64,000 nt of DNA from JBAZLV01 sp964586075 (GTDB taxonomy: Bacteria; Nitrospirota; UBA9217). Shown piece by piece: positions 16,081 through 24,970 of this stretch; position 1 is the first letter of the stretch, and the number at the start of each line of letters is the position of its first letter. The notes below the pieces were generated by a model, which was not told where the DNA came from, made no database searches, and worked only from the letters and a program-made list of their open reading frames with translations. The stretch covers positions 1 to 64,000 of the forward strand of contig CAZPGZ010000006.1 of NCBI GenBank assembly GCA_964586075.1, read 5' to 3'. Both the position numbers and the translations under genes were made by a program.

Positions 16081-17208
16081 ATGCGCTTCCGAAGATTAAG
16101 GCTGACTTTCCTTGTGCCGCTAATTCTTACTGTTGTGGGCATGACGGCTTTTGCGCAAACCCCTGATCAAAATGCATATGCACAACTCTTGAAAACAGGA
16201 AAGGACAGACTAAAAACAGGGGACTATCAAGCCGCACGGGATATCTTCGATCAGGCGGTCCGGCAAAATAATTCATCTTTTGAGGCTCATCTCGGTTTTG
16301 GAACAGCCTTCTTTTTTCTGCGGGAAGATGAAAATGCAGAACGAGAGATGAAAAATGTCATCGAACTGAATCCAAAATCCTCGGACGCATACTCGCTTCT
16401 TGGAGAAATATATTACCGGAAAGACGACTTCGAAAAAGCCGTTGAATACTGGGGAAAAGCCGTCGAATTGAATCCTGCCGCTACTGCCTTGCGCGCGAGA
16501 CTAGAACGCATTCAGAGAGAACATAAAACAGAAAAGGATTTCAACCGTGATGTCACGAGCCACTTTCTGGTAAAGTACGAAGGCAGGGAAAAGATTGAAG
16601 CCGGAAAAATCGTCGTCAGAATTCTCGAGGATGCTTACGGAGAAGTGGGCAGGGGCCTTTCTTATTATCCGAATAAAGACGTCCAGGTGATTCTGTACTC
16701 CAACGAACAGTTTCTGGAAGTAACAGATGCACCCGGCTGGGCAGGTGCCTTATTCGACGGTAAAATACGAATTCCGATCGGCGGCATAGAGCAAGAAACG
16801 CCTGGACTCAGGAAGATTCTGTATCATGAATACACGCACGCAGTCATACGCACCATTACAACCCGGGTGCCAACATGGTTGAACGAGGGTTTAGCTCAAT
16901 ACTTTGAAGGAAGAGAGATTACCGCACAACAGAAGGCGCTCTTGAAAAGGATTGCCCAAATGGGGAAACTTCCCCCTCTTTTTTATCTCGAAGGATCCTT
17001 TATGGGGATGGAAACCAATCAGGCGAAATTTGCCTATTTATACAGCCTTTCCGCAGTCAGTTATATGGTTGACGCATACGGGCTTTATCGTGTGAAAACG
17101 GTGCTGGAGGAACTTGGCCGCGGTGCCGATATCGGGTCTGCGATAAACACGGCCACCATGCGCCCCTATGATGAATTTCAAAAAGGCTGGAAACTATCTC
17201 TCGAATGA
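16081..17208 (+). CDS. Exported TPR protein with gluzincin (peptidase MA-like) domain
   Basis: This 375-aa protein has a signal peptide (residues 1-25, cut likely after TAFA), two or three TPR repeats (about 30-145) and a C-terminal metallopeptidase domain. The zinc site is HEYTH (249-253), with the third ligand Glu in WLNEGLAQYFEG (about 269). The layout matches periplasmic peptidase MA family proteins, whose substrates are mostly unknown. AGGAGA precedes the ATG. A role in envelope protein quality control is inference only. Confidence 0.85.
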   Translation: MRFRRLRLTFLVPLILTVVGMTAFAQTPDQNAYAQLLKTGKDRLKTGDYQAARDIFDQAVRQNNSSFEAHLGFGTAFFFLREDENAEREMKNVIELNPKSSDAYSLLGEIYYRKDDFEKAVEYWGKAVELNPAATALRARLERIQREHKTEKDFNRDVTSHFLVKYEGREKIEAGKIVVRILEDAYGEVGRGLSYYPNKDVQVILYSNEQFLEVTDAPGWAGALFDGKIRIPIGGIEQETPGLRKILYHEYTHAVIRTITTRVPTWLNEGLAQYFEGREITAQQKALLKRIAQMGKLPPLFYLEGSFMGMETNQAKFAYLYSLSAVSYMVDAYGLYRVKTVLEELGRGADIGSAINTATMRPYDEFQKGWKLSLE

Positions 17209-17320
17209 TGCCTCTGTTTCTTGCTCATTGAATCGATAGCTGCAGGACTCTTCACTCGCAGGCCTCTTTTTTCTTTATCGCAACACTCCGATGTGGTAAT
17301 ATCCAGCCGTGACCGTACCG

Positions 17321-18352
17321 ATGACAGAACAGTTGAAATTGTCGGATTTTGTTTTTCACCTTCCCGAATCATTGATTGCGCAGAAACCTTCTTTACGCCG
17401 TGATCGTTCCCGTCTTATGCTCTTTAATCACAAGACGGAAGAAGTAAGACATACGTTCTTCTCGGATATTAGAGATTATCTTGTTCCGGGCGATGTACTG
17501 GTATTGAACGATACAAAAGTATTCCCGTGCAGATTGCCGGCAAAAAAAACAGGCGGCGGCAAGGCTGAAATCTTTCTGATTGCTGAACGAGAACGGAATC
17601 TTTGGAGCGCACTCGTAAAAGGCGGAGTAAGGATTGGAAGAAGACTGCACCTTGATGCAGGAATAGAAGCAGAAGTTGTAGAAAAGAAAACTGATGATAC
17701 GTGGGTTGTTCGCTTTTCCGGTGTTTATGATATCAATAACGAACTGCACTCTATCGGCAAAGTTCCTCTGCCTCCCTATATAAAGCGCGATCCAACTGAA
17801 GAAGACCGTGACCGCTATCAGACTGTCTATGCTTCTCAAGAGGGGGCTATAGCGGCCCCCACTGCGGGATTGCATTTTACTCAGAAACTGCTCAGTCAAC
17901 TCAGTCTGCGCGGCGTTGAGATTATTACCATTACTCTTCATGTCGGCCCCGGCACGTTTCAACCAGTTCGGGTTGAAGAAATATCGCAGCACCAGATGCT
18001 TCCCGAATATTATACTATTTCACAGAATGCTGCGGATTGCATAAACAACGCGCGTCGGGAAGGAAGACGCGTGATTGCGGTAGGCACCACTTGTGTCCGG
18101 ACCCTGGAAACTGCCGCCTTGGAAAATGGAACGGTATGTCATGGAGAAGGGCAATCAGTGCTTTTTATTTATCCAGGTTATCGTTTTCAAATAATCAATG
18201 GGTTAATTACCAACTTTCATTTGCCGAAATCGACCCTTCTTATGCTCGTTTCAGCGTTTGCTGGCAGGGAGAAGATTCTCTCCGCATACAGGACCGCCGT
18301 GAAAGAACAATACCGCTTTTACAGCTATGGCGATGCGATGTTTATTTTCTGA
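17321..18352 (+). CDS. queA: tRNA preQ1(34) S-adenosylmethionine ribosyltransferase-isomerase QueA
   Basis: This protein of about 343 aa transfers and isomerises the ribosyl group of SAM onto preQ1 in the tRNA wobble position, the penultimate step of queuosine synthesis. Signatures seen are LSDFVFHLPESLIAQKP, VLNDTKVFPCRLPAKK, APTAGLHFT, HVGPGTFQPV and GTTCVRTLE. Length is normal. ATG 17321 (MTEQLKLSDF) fits the family; GTG 17309 lies four codons earlier, and neither has a clear ribosome binding site. Other queuosine genes are not adjacent. Confidence 0.95.
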   Translation: MTEQLKLSDFVFHLPESLIAQKPSLRRDRSRLMLFNHKTEEVRHTFFSDIRDYLVPGDVLVLNDTKVFPCRLPAKKTGGGKAEIFLIAERERNLWSALVKGGVRIGRRLHLDAGIEAEVVEKKTDDTWVVRFSGVYDINNELHSIGKVPLPPYIKRDPTEEDRDRYQTVYASQEGAIAAPTAGLHFTQKLLSQLSLRGVEIITITLHVGPGTFQPVRVEEISQHQMLPEYYTISQNAADCINNARREGRRVIAVGTTCVRTLETAALENGTVCHGEGQSVLFIYPGYRFQIINGLITNFHLPKSTLLMLVSAFAGREKILSAYRTAVKEQYRFYSYGDAMFIF

Positions 18353-18386
18353 TGAAGCCATACAGTCTTATGAAAGGAAAATCGTA

Positions 18387-19013
18387 ATGGGTAATGAACG
18401 AGGGGGAATCATATTCAAGCTTTTTATGCTGCCGATTATTGTGGCATTAATGGCCGGATTCTTTTTTCTGGGATATTATGTCGGTAAATACCAGAGTAAA
18501 ACCGGTGCTCAGAATGAAATTCTTCCGCCTCTCCCGGACATCGTTTCAAAAAATCTACCCGCAAAGGAAGAATTCACCTTTTATAAAACGTTGACCGACA
18601 AAAATGACAAAACCGTTTCAATTAATCTAAAGCCCGCCCTGTCACACGATGAAACTAAAACTGAAAAAAAACAACCTGTTGCCGAACCACCGGCAAAACA
18701 ACAGAATCAGGCGGCGAACAAGCCCTCCCAGATCCAGGCTAAAAAAGAAGCAGCTCAACCCTCGTCTTCATCTGTGAGAATCAAATATACGCTTCAGCTT
18801 GCATCATATCAGGAAAAAGAACTCGCGGATGCCGATGTGAAAAAACTGAAGCAACGCGGCTATGCTGCATTCATCGTGTCCGCAGATGTTCCCGGAAAGG
18901 GTACGTGGCACCGTGTAAGAATCGGTAGTTTTTCCAGCAAAGCAGCTGCAGAAAAACTTCAGAAAGAAATCAAGGCAAAGGAAGGATTTACGGTCATCGT
19001 TGTGATGGAGTAG
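18387..19013 (+). CDS. Single-pass membrane protein with SPOR domain
   Basis: This 208-aa protein has a short cytosolic N-terminus, one transmembrane segment (FKLFMLPIIVALMAGFFFLG), a low-complexity linker rich in Lys, Pro, Gln and Ala, and a C-terminal SPOR domain (YTLQLASYQEKELAD to VIVVME). SPOR domains bind denuded peptidoglycan at the septum, so it is likely a divisome or cell-wall-associated protein. ATG 18387 is preceded by AAAGGAAAA; a longer frame from 18327 overlaps queA and is less likely. Confidence 0.85.
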   Translation: MGNERGGIIFKLFMLPIIVALMAGFFFLGYYVGKYQSKTGAQNEILPPLPDIVSKNLPAKEEFTFYKTLTDKNDKTVSINLKPALSHDETKTEKKQPVAEPPAKQQNQAANKPSQIQAKKEAAQPSSSSVRIKYTLQLASYQEKELADADVKKLKQRGYAAFIVSADVPGKGTWHRVRIGSFSSKAAAEKLQKEIKAKEGFTVIVVME

Positions 19014-19045
19014 ACGGATGGTTCTCTGCATGAGTCTGTTTTTTC

Positions 19046-19074
19046 TTGACAATTTCATCCAATCGACGTAATCT
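19046..19074 (+). promoter_or_regulatory. Promoter of pheS
   Basis: TTGACA (19046-19051), 17-bp spacer, TAATCT (19069-19074). Transcription would start near 19081, only about nine bases before the ATG at 19090, so the leader is very short. Confidence 0.6.
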
Positions 19075-19089
19075 AGGCCGCATCGTATT

Positions 19090-20655
19090 ATGGCACCGAC
19101 AGATAGAGAAAAAATAATAGGAAGCCTCCATCCACTCGAAAACAAAGTACTGTTTTGTTTCATTGACAAAGATTCCCTTCCTGCCTCTGAAATTCTGCAG
19201 ATATCAGGACTCGATGAATCCCGTCTGGATATGGCATCAGGATGGCTCCAGTCCAAGGGTTTTTTGGATGTAAAAGACGAATCGGTCACGTCTCTCGTCT
19301 CCCTTACAGAAGCAGGCAGGGACTACTGCCAAAAAGGCACTCCGGAAATGCGCATTATTACGGCGCTTCGCGAAGGGAAACAATTTACCGTCAAGGATAT
19401 GATCCAGTCCTGGAACATGGACCCTTCCGAGATCAGTTCCGCTACAGGCCTTCTGAAATCAAACAGCATCATTCGTATTGTTCAGGGCGGTGTCCTTGAA
19501 TTCGACCAGCCGGAAAAATCCAGCCAGAATGAACTGCTCCAATCAATAATTCAGAAAACAGGGGACGATTCGCTGTTATTGTCCGATTTTCCTGAACAGG
19601 AACAGTCCATCATCCGCGATAACTTTCATAAACGGGGAAAGTCAAAAGGTATTTTCCGTATAACAGAAAAAAAGAATCGCGCTTACACGCTTACTCCTGA
19701 CGGCAGAGAATTACTAGGGCTGATGAAAAATCGCGGAGTAGCCGTGGAAGAGGCTTCAATCCTCACTCAGGAAATGCTGAGACAGGGCACGTGGAAAGGC
19801 AAAAAATTCCGTGCGTATAACATCGCCCTGAATCCGCCCCGGCAAAGCATCGGCAGGAAGCATCCTTATAAAGAATTTCTCGATTTTGTTAAATATAAGT
19901 TTATCGGCATGGGATTTGAAGAAATGCGCGGGCCGCTCGTGGAAAACGAGTTTTGGGACATGGACGCATTGTTCATGCCGCAATTTCATCCGGCCCGCAA
20001 CATCCATGATGTTTACTTTGTAAAAGATCCCGCTGCAGCCAAGCAGATTGAAGCGCCCTTTGGCAGACAGGTCGCTGCTGCCCACAAGAACGGCGGCAAA
20101 ACCGGCTCAACAGGCTGGAAGTATTCTTTTGATCTTGAACGGGCAAAACGGCTCATACTCAGAAGCCAGGGAACTGCGGTTTCTGCCCGCACCCTGGCAT
20201 CAGGTCCCAAAATTCCCGGCAAATATTTTTCTATTGCCCGTTGTTTCCGCTACGATGCTGTTGATGCAACGCATGCTCCTGATTTCTATCAGGTTGAGGG
20301 CATTGTTCTCGGCAAGGATATCAATTTCAAAACGCTTCTTGGACTGTTAAAACTGTTTGGACAGGAGATCGCAAAAGCGGCAGAGTTCCAGTTCCGGCCT
20401 GCTTATTTCCCATTTACCGAGCCCTCGGTGGAATTACACGTAAAACATCCGAAACTCGGCTGGATGGAACTTGGGGGGGCTGGAATTTTCCGTCCGGAAG
20501 TCACGCTGCCGCTTGGCGTTGACGTGCCGGTGATTGCTTGGGGTCTTGGACTTGACCGCATGGCCATGATCGCGCTGGAGATTCAGGACATACGCGATTT
20601 ATTCTCCCGCGATTTGGATTTCATAAGGACAAAAAAAATTCGTTTGGACAAGTAG
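19090..20655 (+). CDS. pheS: Phenylalanine--tRNA ligase alpha subunit, archaeal/eukaryotic type
   Basis: This 521-aa protein charges tRNA-Phe together with PheT. It has a long N-terminal region (about 1-215) of winged-helix-like repeats in place of the bacterial coiled coil, then the class II catalytic core: HPYKEFLDFVKYKFIGMGFE, MRGPLVENEFWDMDALF, FDLERAKRLILRSQGTAVSA, ARCFRYDAVDATHAPDFYQ (motif 2) and GLGLDRMAMI (motif 3). Bacterial PheS is usually near 330-350 aa, so length and architecture both place this in the archaeal/eukaryotic branch, which is known in some bacteria such as spirochaetes. pheT follows after 69 bp. Confidence 0.93.
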   Translation: MAPTDREKIIGSLHPLENKVLFCFIDKDSLPASEILQISGLDESRLDMASGWLQSKGFLDVKDESVTSLVSLTEAGRDYCQKGTPEMRIITALREGKQFTVKDMIQSWNMDPSEISSATGLLKSNSIIRIVQGGVLEFDQPEKSSQNELLQSIIQKTGDDSLLLSDFPEQEQSIIRDNFHKRGKSKGIFRITEKKNRAYTLTPDGRELLGLMKNRGVAVEEASILTQEMLRQGTWKGKKFRAYNIALNPPRQSIGRKHPYKEFLDFVKYKFIGMGFEEMRGPLVENEFWDMDALFMPQFHPARNIHDVYFVKDPAAAKQIEAPFGRQVAAAHKNGGKTGSTGWKYSFDLERAKRLILRSQGTAVSARTLASGPKIPGKYFSIARCFRYDAVDATHAPDFYQVEGIVLGKDINFKTLLGLLKLFGQEIAKAAEFQFRPAYFPFTEPSVELHVKHPKLGWMELGGAGIFRPEVTLPLGVDVPVIAWGLGLDRMAMIALEIQDIRDLFSRDLDFIRTKKIRLDK

Positions 20656-20724
20656 GAATGATACGGTAAGAAGACCCGTGATTTTTCCCGAATCACTATG
20701 CAATTATGGTTTTAGGATTTTTTT

Positions 20725-22422
20725 ATGCCTACGATAGATGTTAAAAAGAAAGACATAGATTCTCTTATCGGCAGAACGTTGTCACTCCGTACGTTTGAAA
20801 AGCACCTCATGCTCGCGAAAGCGGAGCTCAAAGATTATAACGCGGAGACCGATGATCTGAAGATTGAGCTGTCTGACAGCAACAGGCCTGACCTCTGGTC
20901 GGCAGAAGGAGTTGCCCGTCAAATCCGCCTTTATCTTTCCGGCAAAGCCGCGCCGTACTCTTTTTTCAAACACGGCAAGAAAGCAACACGCGAAATCCGC
21001 GCCTCGAAATCCATGAGATCTGTCCGGCCCTATCTTGCGGCATGCACCGCGAGCGGCGTGCCTATGAATAATGACGTGCTTGCACAGATGATCCAGAGTC
21101 AGGAAAAGCTGGCAGAAATATTCGGCAGAAAACGGACCACGCTTTCCATCGGCATTTATGAACTCGACAGAATTGTTTTCCCTGTACACTACAGACTTGC
21201 CAATCCGGAATCGATTTCATTTACTCCGCTCGGCATGGAGGAAAAACTTACTCTCGCTGAAATTCTTGTGCGCCATCCCAAGGGCATCGAATACGGGAAT
21301 ATCGTGAAACCTTTTCCCCAGTATCCGGTTCTGATCGACAGCATGGGGCGTGTGCTCTCGTTTCCTCCGATAATCAACAGCCGTGAAATCGGCGAAGTGA
21401 AGACAAACACCCGTAATGTACTGATAGAAGTGACAGGGACCGATCTCAGGATGACGAACCTCGCCCTCAATATTCTTGCCGCAAGTTTTTCGGATCGTGG
21501 CGCAGATATTGAGCCGATACTGGTGACATATCCCTATATGACAGAGCTGGGAAAACGCGTTGTTTTCCCCCATGACTCTTCCATAACGTTTACGCTGCCG
21601 CTTGAACGTTTTTCAGCAGGACTTGGAGAAGATGTTACCCCGGTTGATGTCAAAAAATACCTGAATGCGTACGGACATATTGTTTCAGGTGTCCGTGGAA
21701 CCATATCTGTCGTTGTACCGCCGTATCGGGATGATATTATGCATTCCGTTGATTTGGTTGAAGATTATGCCATCAGCAAGGGTTATGATACGTTCAAACC
21801 GGTCATGCCTCAGGAATCGACCGTTGGTTCTTTGTCAAAGATAGAACTGCTTGCTGATACAATCAGGGGATACATGATCGGGGCCGGTTTCCAGGAGATA
21901 ATATCGAACATTCTTTGCTCGCGTGAAGATGTCGAATATGCCATGTCTCAAGAAGAACGGCTCATAGAAGTAGATAATGTAATGTCCCAGGCCTACTCGG
22001 TCCTCAGAAACCGCATTATTCCATCTCTTTTGACTGTTGAGGCTGCAAGTTCCAAGGCATTCTATCCACATAAGATATTTGAGGTCGGCGATGTTGCGGT
22101 ATACGATCAACATGAAAATATGGGATCAAGAACTGAATTGAATCTTGGTGCCGTTATCTCTCATCCGGCAGCTAATTTCTCAGAATTGCATGCTTCTCTT
22201 GATGTCCTGTTGTTCTACCTAGGAATAGAATACACGCTGCAACCTGCAGAACATCCACTTTTTATTCAGGGACGGTGCGGTAGAATTATTACAAACGGAG
22301 TTGCTATTGGGTTCCTTGGTGAATTGAATCCGGCAGTATTAGACCGTACTCAAATCACCATGCCGTGCGCTGCCTTTGAAATCAGCCTGAACGTTCTTCT
22401 CAGCGTACTTGATAAATTGTAA
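20725..22422 (+). CDS. pheT: Phenylalanine--tRNA ligase beta subunit, archaeal/eukaryotic type
   Basis: This 565-aa protein is much shorter than bacterial PheT (about 800 aa) and lacks the N-terminal tRNA-binding (EMAP-like) domain and the C-terminal anticodon-binding domain. It begins directly with the B1-like segment, then a B3/B4 editing domain (about 90-270), a B5 domain (PPYRDDIMHSVDLVEDYAI near 335) and a catalytic-like core (NVMSQAYSVLRNRIIPSLL). This is the archaeal/eukaryotic layout and matches its pheS partner, so the pair was probably acquired together. Confidence 0.92.
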   Translation: MPTIDVKKKDIDSLIGRTLSLRTFEKHLMLAKAELKDYNAETDDLKIELSDSNRPDLWSAEGVARQIRLYLSGKAAPYSFFKHGKKATREIRASKSMRSVRPYLAACTASGVPMNNDVLAQMIQSQEKLAEIFGRKRTTLSIGIYELDRIVFPVHYRLANPESISFTPLGMEEKLTLAEILVRHPKGIEYGNIVKPFPQYPVLIDSMGRVLSFPPIINSREIGEVKTNTRNVLIEVTGTDLRMTNLALNILAASFSDRGADIEPILVTYPYMTELGKRVVFPHDSSITFTLPLERFSAGLGEDVTPVDVKKYLNAYGHIVSGVRGTISVVVPPYRDDIMHSVDLVEDYAISKGYDTFKPVMPQESTVGSLSKIELLADTIRGYMIGAGFQEIISNILCSREDVEYAMSQEERLIEVDNVMSQAYSVLRNRIIPSLLTVEAASSKAFYPHKIFEVGDVAVYDQHENMGSRTELNLGAVISHPAANFSELHASLDVLLFYLGIEYTLQPAEHPLFIQGRCGRIITNGVAIGFLGELNPAVLDRTQITMPCAAFEISLNVLLSVLDKL

Positions 22423-22546
22423 TCGTGCGCGCTCCTTCTTTCCTGTAAAACCAGATAATCTTTTTTTGCGGTCACAGGCGTCCGGTCTTTTTTCTCTCAT
22501 ACTACTCCCGTATTATGACGCTATGGCTTGCCGGAAAGGAAAACTC

Positions 22547-22575
22547 TTGACAGCCAAAAAATGTTAGTGTAGTAT
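22547..22575 (+). promoter_or_regulatory. Promoter of the biosynthetic cluster
   Basis: TTGACA (22547-22552), a 17-bp spacer, then TAGTAT (22570-22575). The expected start is near 22582, about 107 bases before the first gene. It is the only strong promoter I see at the head of the 28-kb cluster. Confidence 0.65.
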
Positions 22576-22688
22576 GCAAAATTTACAGGATTAGCAAAAA
22601 TACCTTGAAAAATTAAAAGGTTAAATGCACGCGTGTTTTGCAGCATTTTGCAACATCTGCGCAGAAAGGCGGCTTTTCTTCTTCCGAT

Positions 22689-23423
22689 ATGAAAACCCAG
22701 TCAATGAAAATTGCATTGATAATAGGCGGCAGCCGCGGGATAGGGCGGGCCATTGCGGTGAAGCTGGCTAAAGCCGGTTTTTCAATTTGGCTTACGTATA
22801 AAAGCAATCATGAAGCGGCCCGTTCTGTTAAAGCGGAGATAGAATCGACAGGTGCCGCCTGTGAGCTTTTTTCTTTTGATGTGTCCAGTTTTGAAGAAAC
22901 TGAGGCCGCGTTAGGCGCCCGGTTGGAAACCACGTCACCTGATGTTTTTGTGTACAATTCGGGCATTTCCCGTGATAATCTCCTGATGTGGATGTCAAAA
23001 GAAGAATGGGATTCGGTGGTCACAACTAACCTCAATGGCTTTTTTAACACCACCCGTGCCGTGGTGTTTTCCATGCTCAAGGCAAAACGAGGAAGAATCG
23101 TAGTGATTTCTTCCGTATCAGGCCAGGTCGGCCAGGCAGGACAGGTTAACTATTCCGCATCCAAAGCCGGATTAATTGGAGCGGCAAAGGCTCTGGCCCG
23201 CGAAGTCGGCAAAAAAAATATCTTTGTAAACGTAGTTGCCCCCGGTTTTATTGAAACGGAAATGACCAAAGACATTCCAAAAGAGCAGGTTCTCCCTTTG
23301 ATTCCCCTTAACCGCGTTGGCAAGGTCGACGATATCGCATCTGTTGTTCATTTTCTCTGTACCGAAGAAAATATGTATATCCATGGTCAGGTTATCGGCG
23401 TCAACGGCGGACTGGCGATGTAG
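22689..23423 (+). CDS. FabG-like 3-oxoacyl-ACP reductase
   Basis: This protein of about 244 aa is a classical short-chain dehydrogenase. Its nucleotide-binding motif is GGSRGIGRA, then the NSG stretch (YNSGISRDN), the catalytic Ser in ISSVSGQ, and the YSASK catalytic Tyr and Lys. Length and the TEMTKDIP region match FabG, which reduces 3-ketoacyl-ACP with NADPH. As the first gene of the cluster it likely provides ketoreduction for the ketosynthases. The start (22689 or 22704) is uncertain because neither has a good ribosome binding site. Confidence 0.88.
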   Translation: MKTQSMKIALIIGGSRGIGRAIAVKLAKAGFSIWLTYKSNHEAARSVKAEIESTGAACELFSFDVSSFEETEAALGARLETTSPDVFVYNSGISRDNLLMWMSKEEWDSVVTTNLNGFFNTTRAVVFSMLKAKRGRIVVISSVSGQVGQAGQVNYSASKAGLIGAAKALAREVGKKNIFVNVVAPGFIETEMTKDIPKEQVLPLIPLNRVGKVDDIASVVHFLCTEENMYIHGQVIGVNGGLAM

Positions 23424-23479
23424 TACGACTGTTTTTTTCGATTTCGAATGATTGTTGCTGCCGTCATCAACTGGTGATA

Positions 23480-24970
23480 ATGAAAAAATATAACGATATT
23501 GTGGTGGGAAGCGGCATCAGCGGCTTGACGATGTCGTTGCTGCTTGCCATGAATGGACATAAGGTGCTGCTGATCGAGAAGAGTCAGCGTATCGGCGGTT
23601 CTTTGTCCAGATTTACCAGAAAAGGCATTGCCTTCGATACCGGTTTTCACTTTACCGGTGGGCTTCATGCCGGAGGAATTCTTTCCGACATTTTGACGCT
23701 CTTTGATATCCGTGATTATATAGAACCTGTTTTCGTGGGAGACTTGTATAAGAACAGATTCATTTTCGAAGCTTCGGGCCGGCAGTTCGAGCATCCCAGC
23801 GGGATTGAGAATGTAAAGAAACAATTCAAAGAATACTTTCCCGGTGAGGCGAGCACTATCGACCGCTATTTTGAAAAGGTGCAGTCGGTCTGCCAGCGGA
23901 CCCCGGCGCTCAATATTCACAACAATATCATCACTCCTCCCAATCTGGAAGAGGATTATATCTCGCTTGATGCTGTTCTGAAGGATTTTACCTCCAATGT
24001 TCTTCTCCGAGGGCTGCTCTCCGGTTACGTCATGTGTTACGGCGTAAGACCGGATGAAATATCATTTGCCAACCACTGCAGAATGATACTCAGCTTCTAT
24101 GAATCCCTTGCCTATGTAAAAAACGGTGGAGACGCCTTTATTAATGCTTTTCGCACCAAACTTGACGCCTATGACGTCGAGATTCGCTGCGGGACCAGTA
24201 TCCGGGAACTGACGGACATCCATGAAAACAAAGTAGGTCGTTTTGTCCTGTCCACCGGAGAAGAGATTATGGCGGATTCCTGCGTGTTTACCATCCATCC
24301 AAAGGAAATATTGCCTATTTTGCCGCAAAAACAGTACTCAAAAGCATTCGCCAACCGTATTGCATCGTTCGAATCATCTGTAGGCATTTTTACTGCTTTT
24401 GCCATGCTGAAACAGGGGATGCGCGACCCGTATCCGGACGCCGGGATTTCATCCATCTTTCCGGTGGATGATGTAAATTTTCTTCTTGATCCATCCTATC
24501 AGGGCGACCCTGCCATGGTCATTATTAAAATGCCGGTTCAGGAAAATGATAAACAGGGAATCTGTATTCTGGAGCCTTCCTTTCCCGACGAGGTAGCGCG
24601 CTGGCAGGAATCCAGGAGAGGAAGAAGGCCCCAGGAATACCTTGACTACAAACAGCAGCGTACCGATGCAATTCGTGAACATCTTCGGAGGGTTTTTCCT
24701 GCATACGGTGAAAGCTTTGAGATTCTCGATTCAGCGTCCATGCTGACGTTTAAAGAGTATCTTAATAGTCCGGATGGAAGTGCTTACGGCGTTAAACAAA
24801 AAATGGGACAGTTCAATCTTATCGGAAAGCTTCCGCTTCACAACCTGTTTGCGGCCGGCCAAAGTGCTCTGCTGCCAGGTATAATTGGTGCAATGATGTC
24901 ATCACTCATTGTCGGTCGGGCAGTAATGGGAAAGGGACAGTACGGAAAACTGTTAAAACAGACAGTATGA
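23480..24970 (+). CDS. FAD-dependent oxidoreductase, phytoene desaturase (CrtI/CrtISO)-like
   Basis: This protein of about 496 aa starts with an FAD-binding Rossmann motif, GSGISGLTMSLLLAMNGH, followed by EKSQRIGGSLSRF and FDTGFHFTGG, all typical of the phytoene desaturase/carotene isomerase superfamily. The C-terminal FAD motif region is NLFAAGQSALLPGIIGAMMS. Such enzymes desaturate or isomerise polyene or acyl chains. Similar genes lie in the clusters proposed for anammox ladderane lipids. Its stop overlaps the ketosynthase start by 4 bp. No carotenoid genes (crtB, crtE) are nearby, so the substrate is more likely an ACP-bound or released chain of this cluster. Confidence 0.85.
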   Translation: MKKYNDIVVGSGISGLTMSLLLAMNGHKVLLIEKSQRIGGSLSRFTRKGIAFDTGFHFTGGLHAGGILSDILTLFDIRDYIEPVFVGDLYKNRFIFEASGRQFEHPSGIENVKKQFKEYFPGEASTIDRYFEKVQSVCQRTPALNIHNNIITPPNLEEDYISLDAVLKDFTSNVLLRGLLSGYVMCYGVRPDEISFANHCRMILSFYESLAYVKNGGDAFINAFRTKLDAYDVEIRCGTSIRELTDIHENKVGRFVLSTGEEIMADSCVFTIHPKEILPILPQKQYSKAFANRIASFESSVGIFTAFAMLKQGMRDPYPDAGISSIFPVDDVNFLLDPSYQGDPAMVIIKMPVQENDKQGICILEPSFPDEVARWQESRRGRRPQEYLDYKQQRTDAIREHLRRVFPAYGESFEILDSASMLTFKEYLNSPDGSAYGVKQKMGQFNLIGKLPLHNLFAAGQSALLPGIIGAMMSSLIVGRAVMGKGQYGKLLKQTV

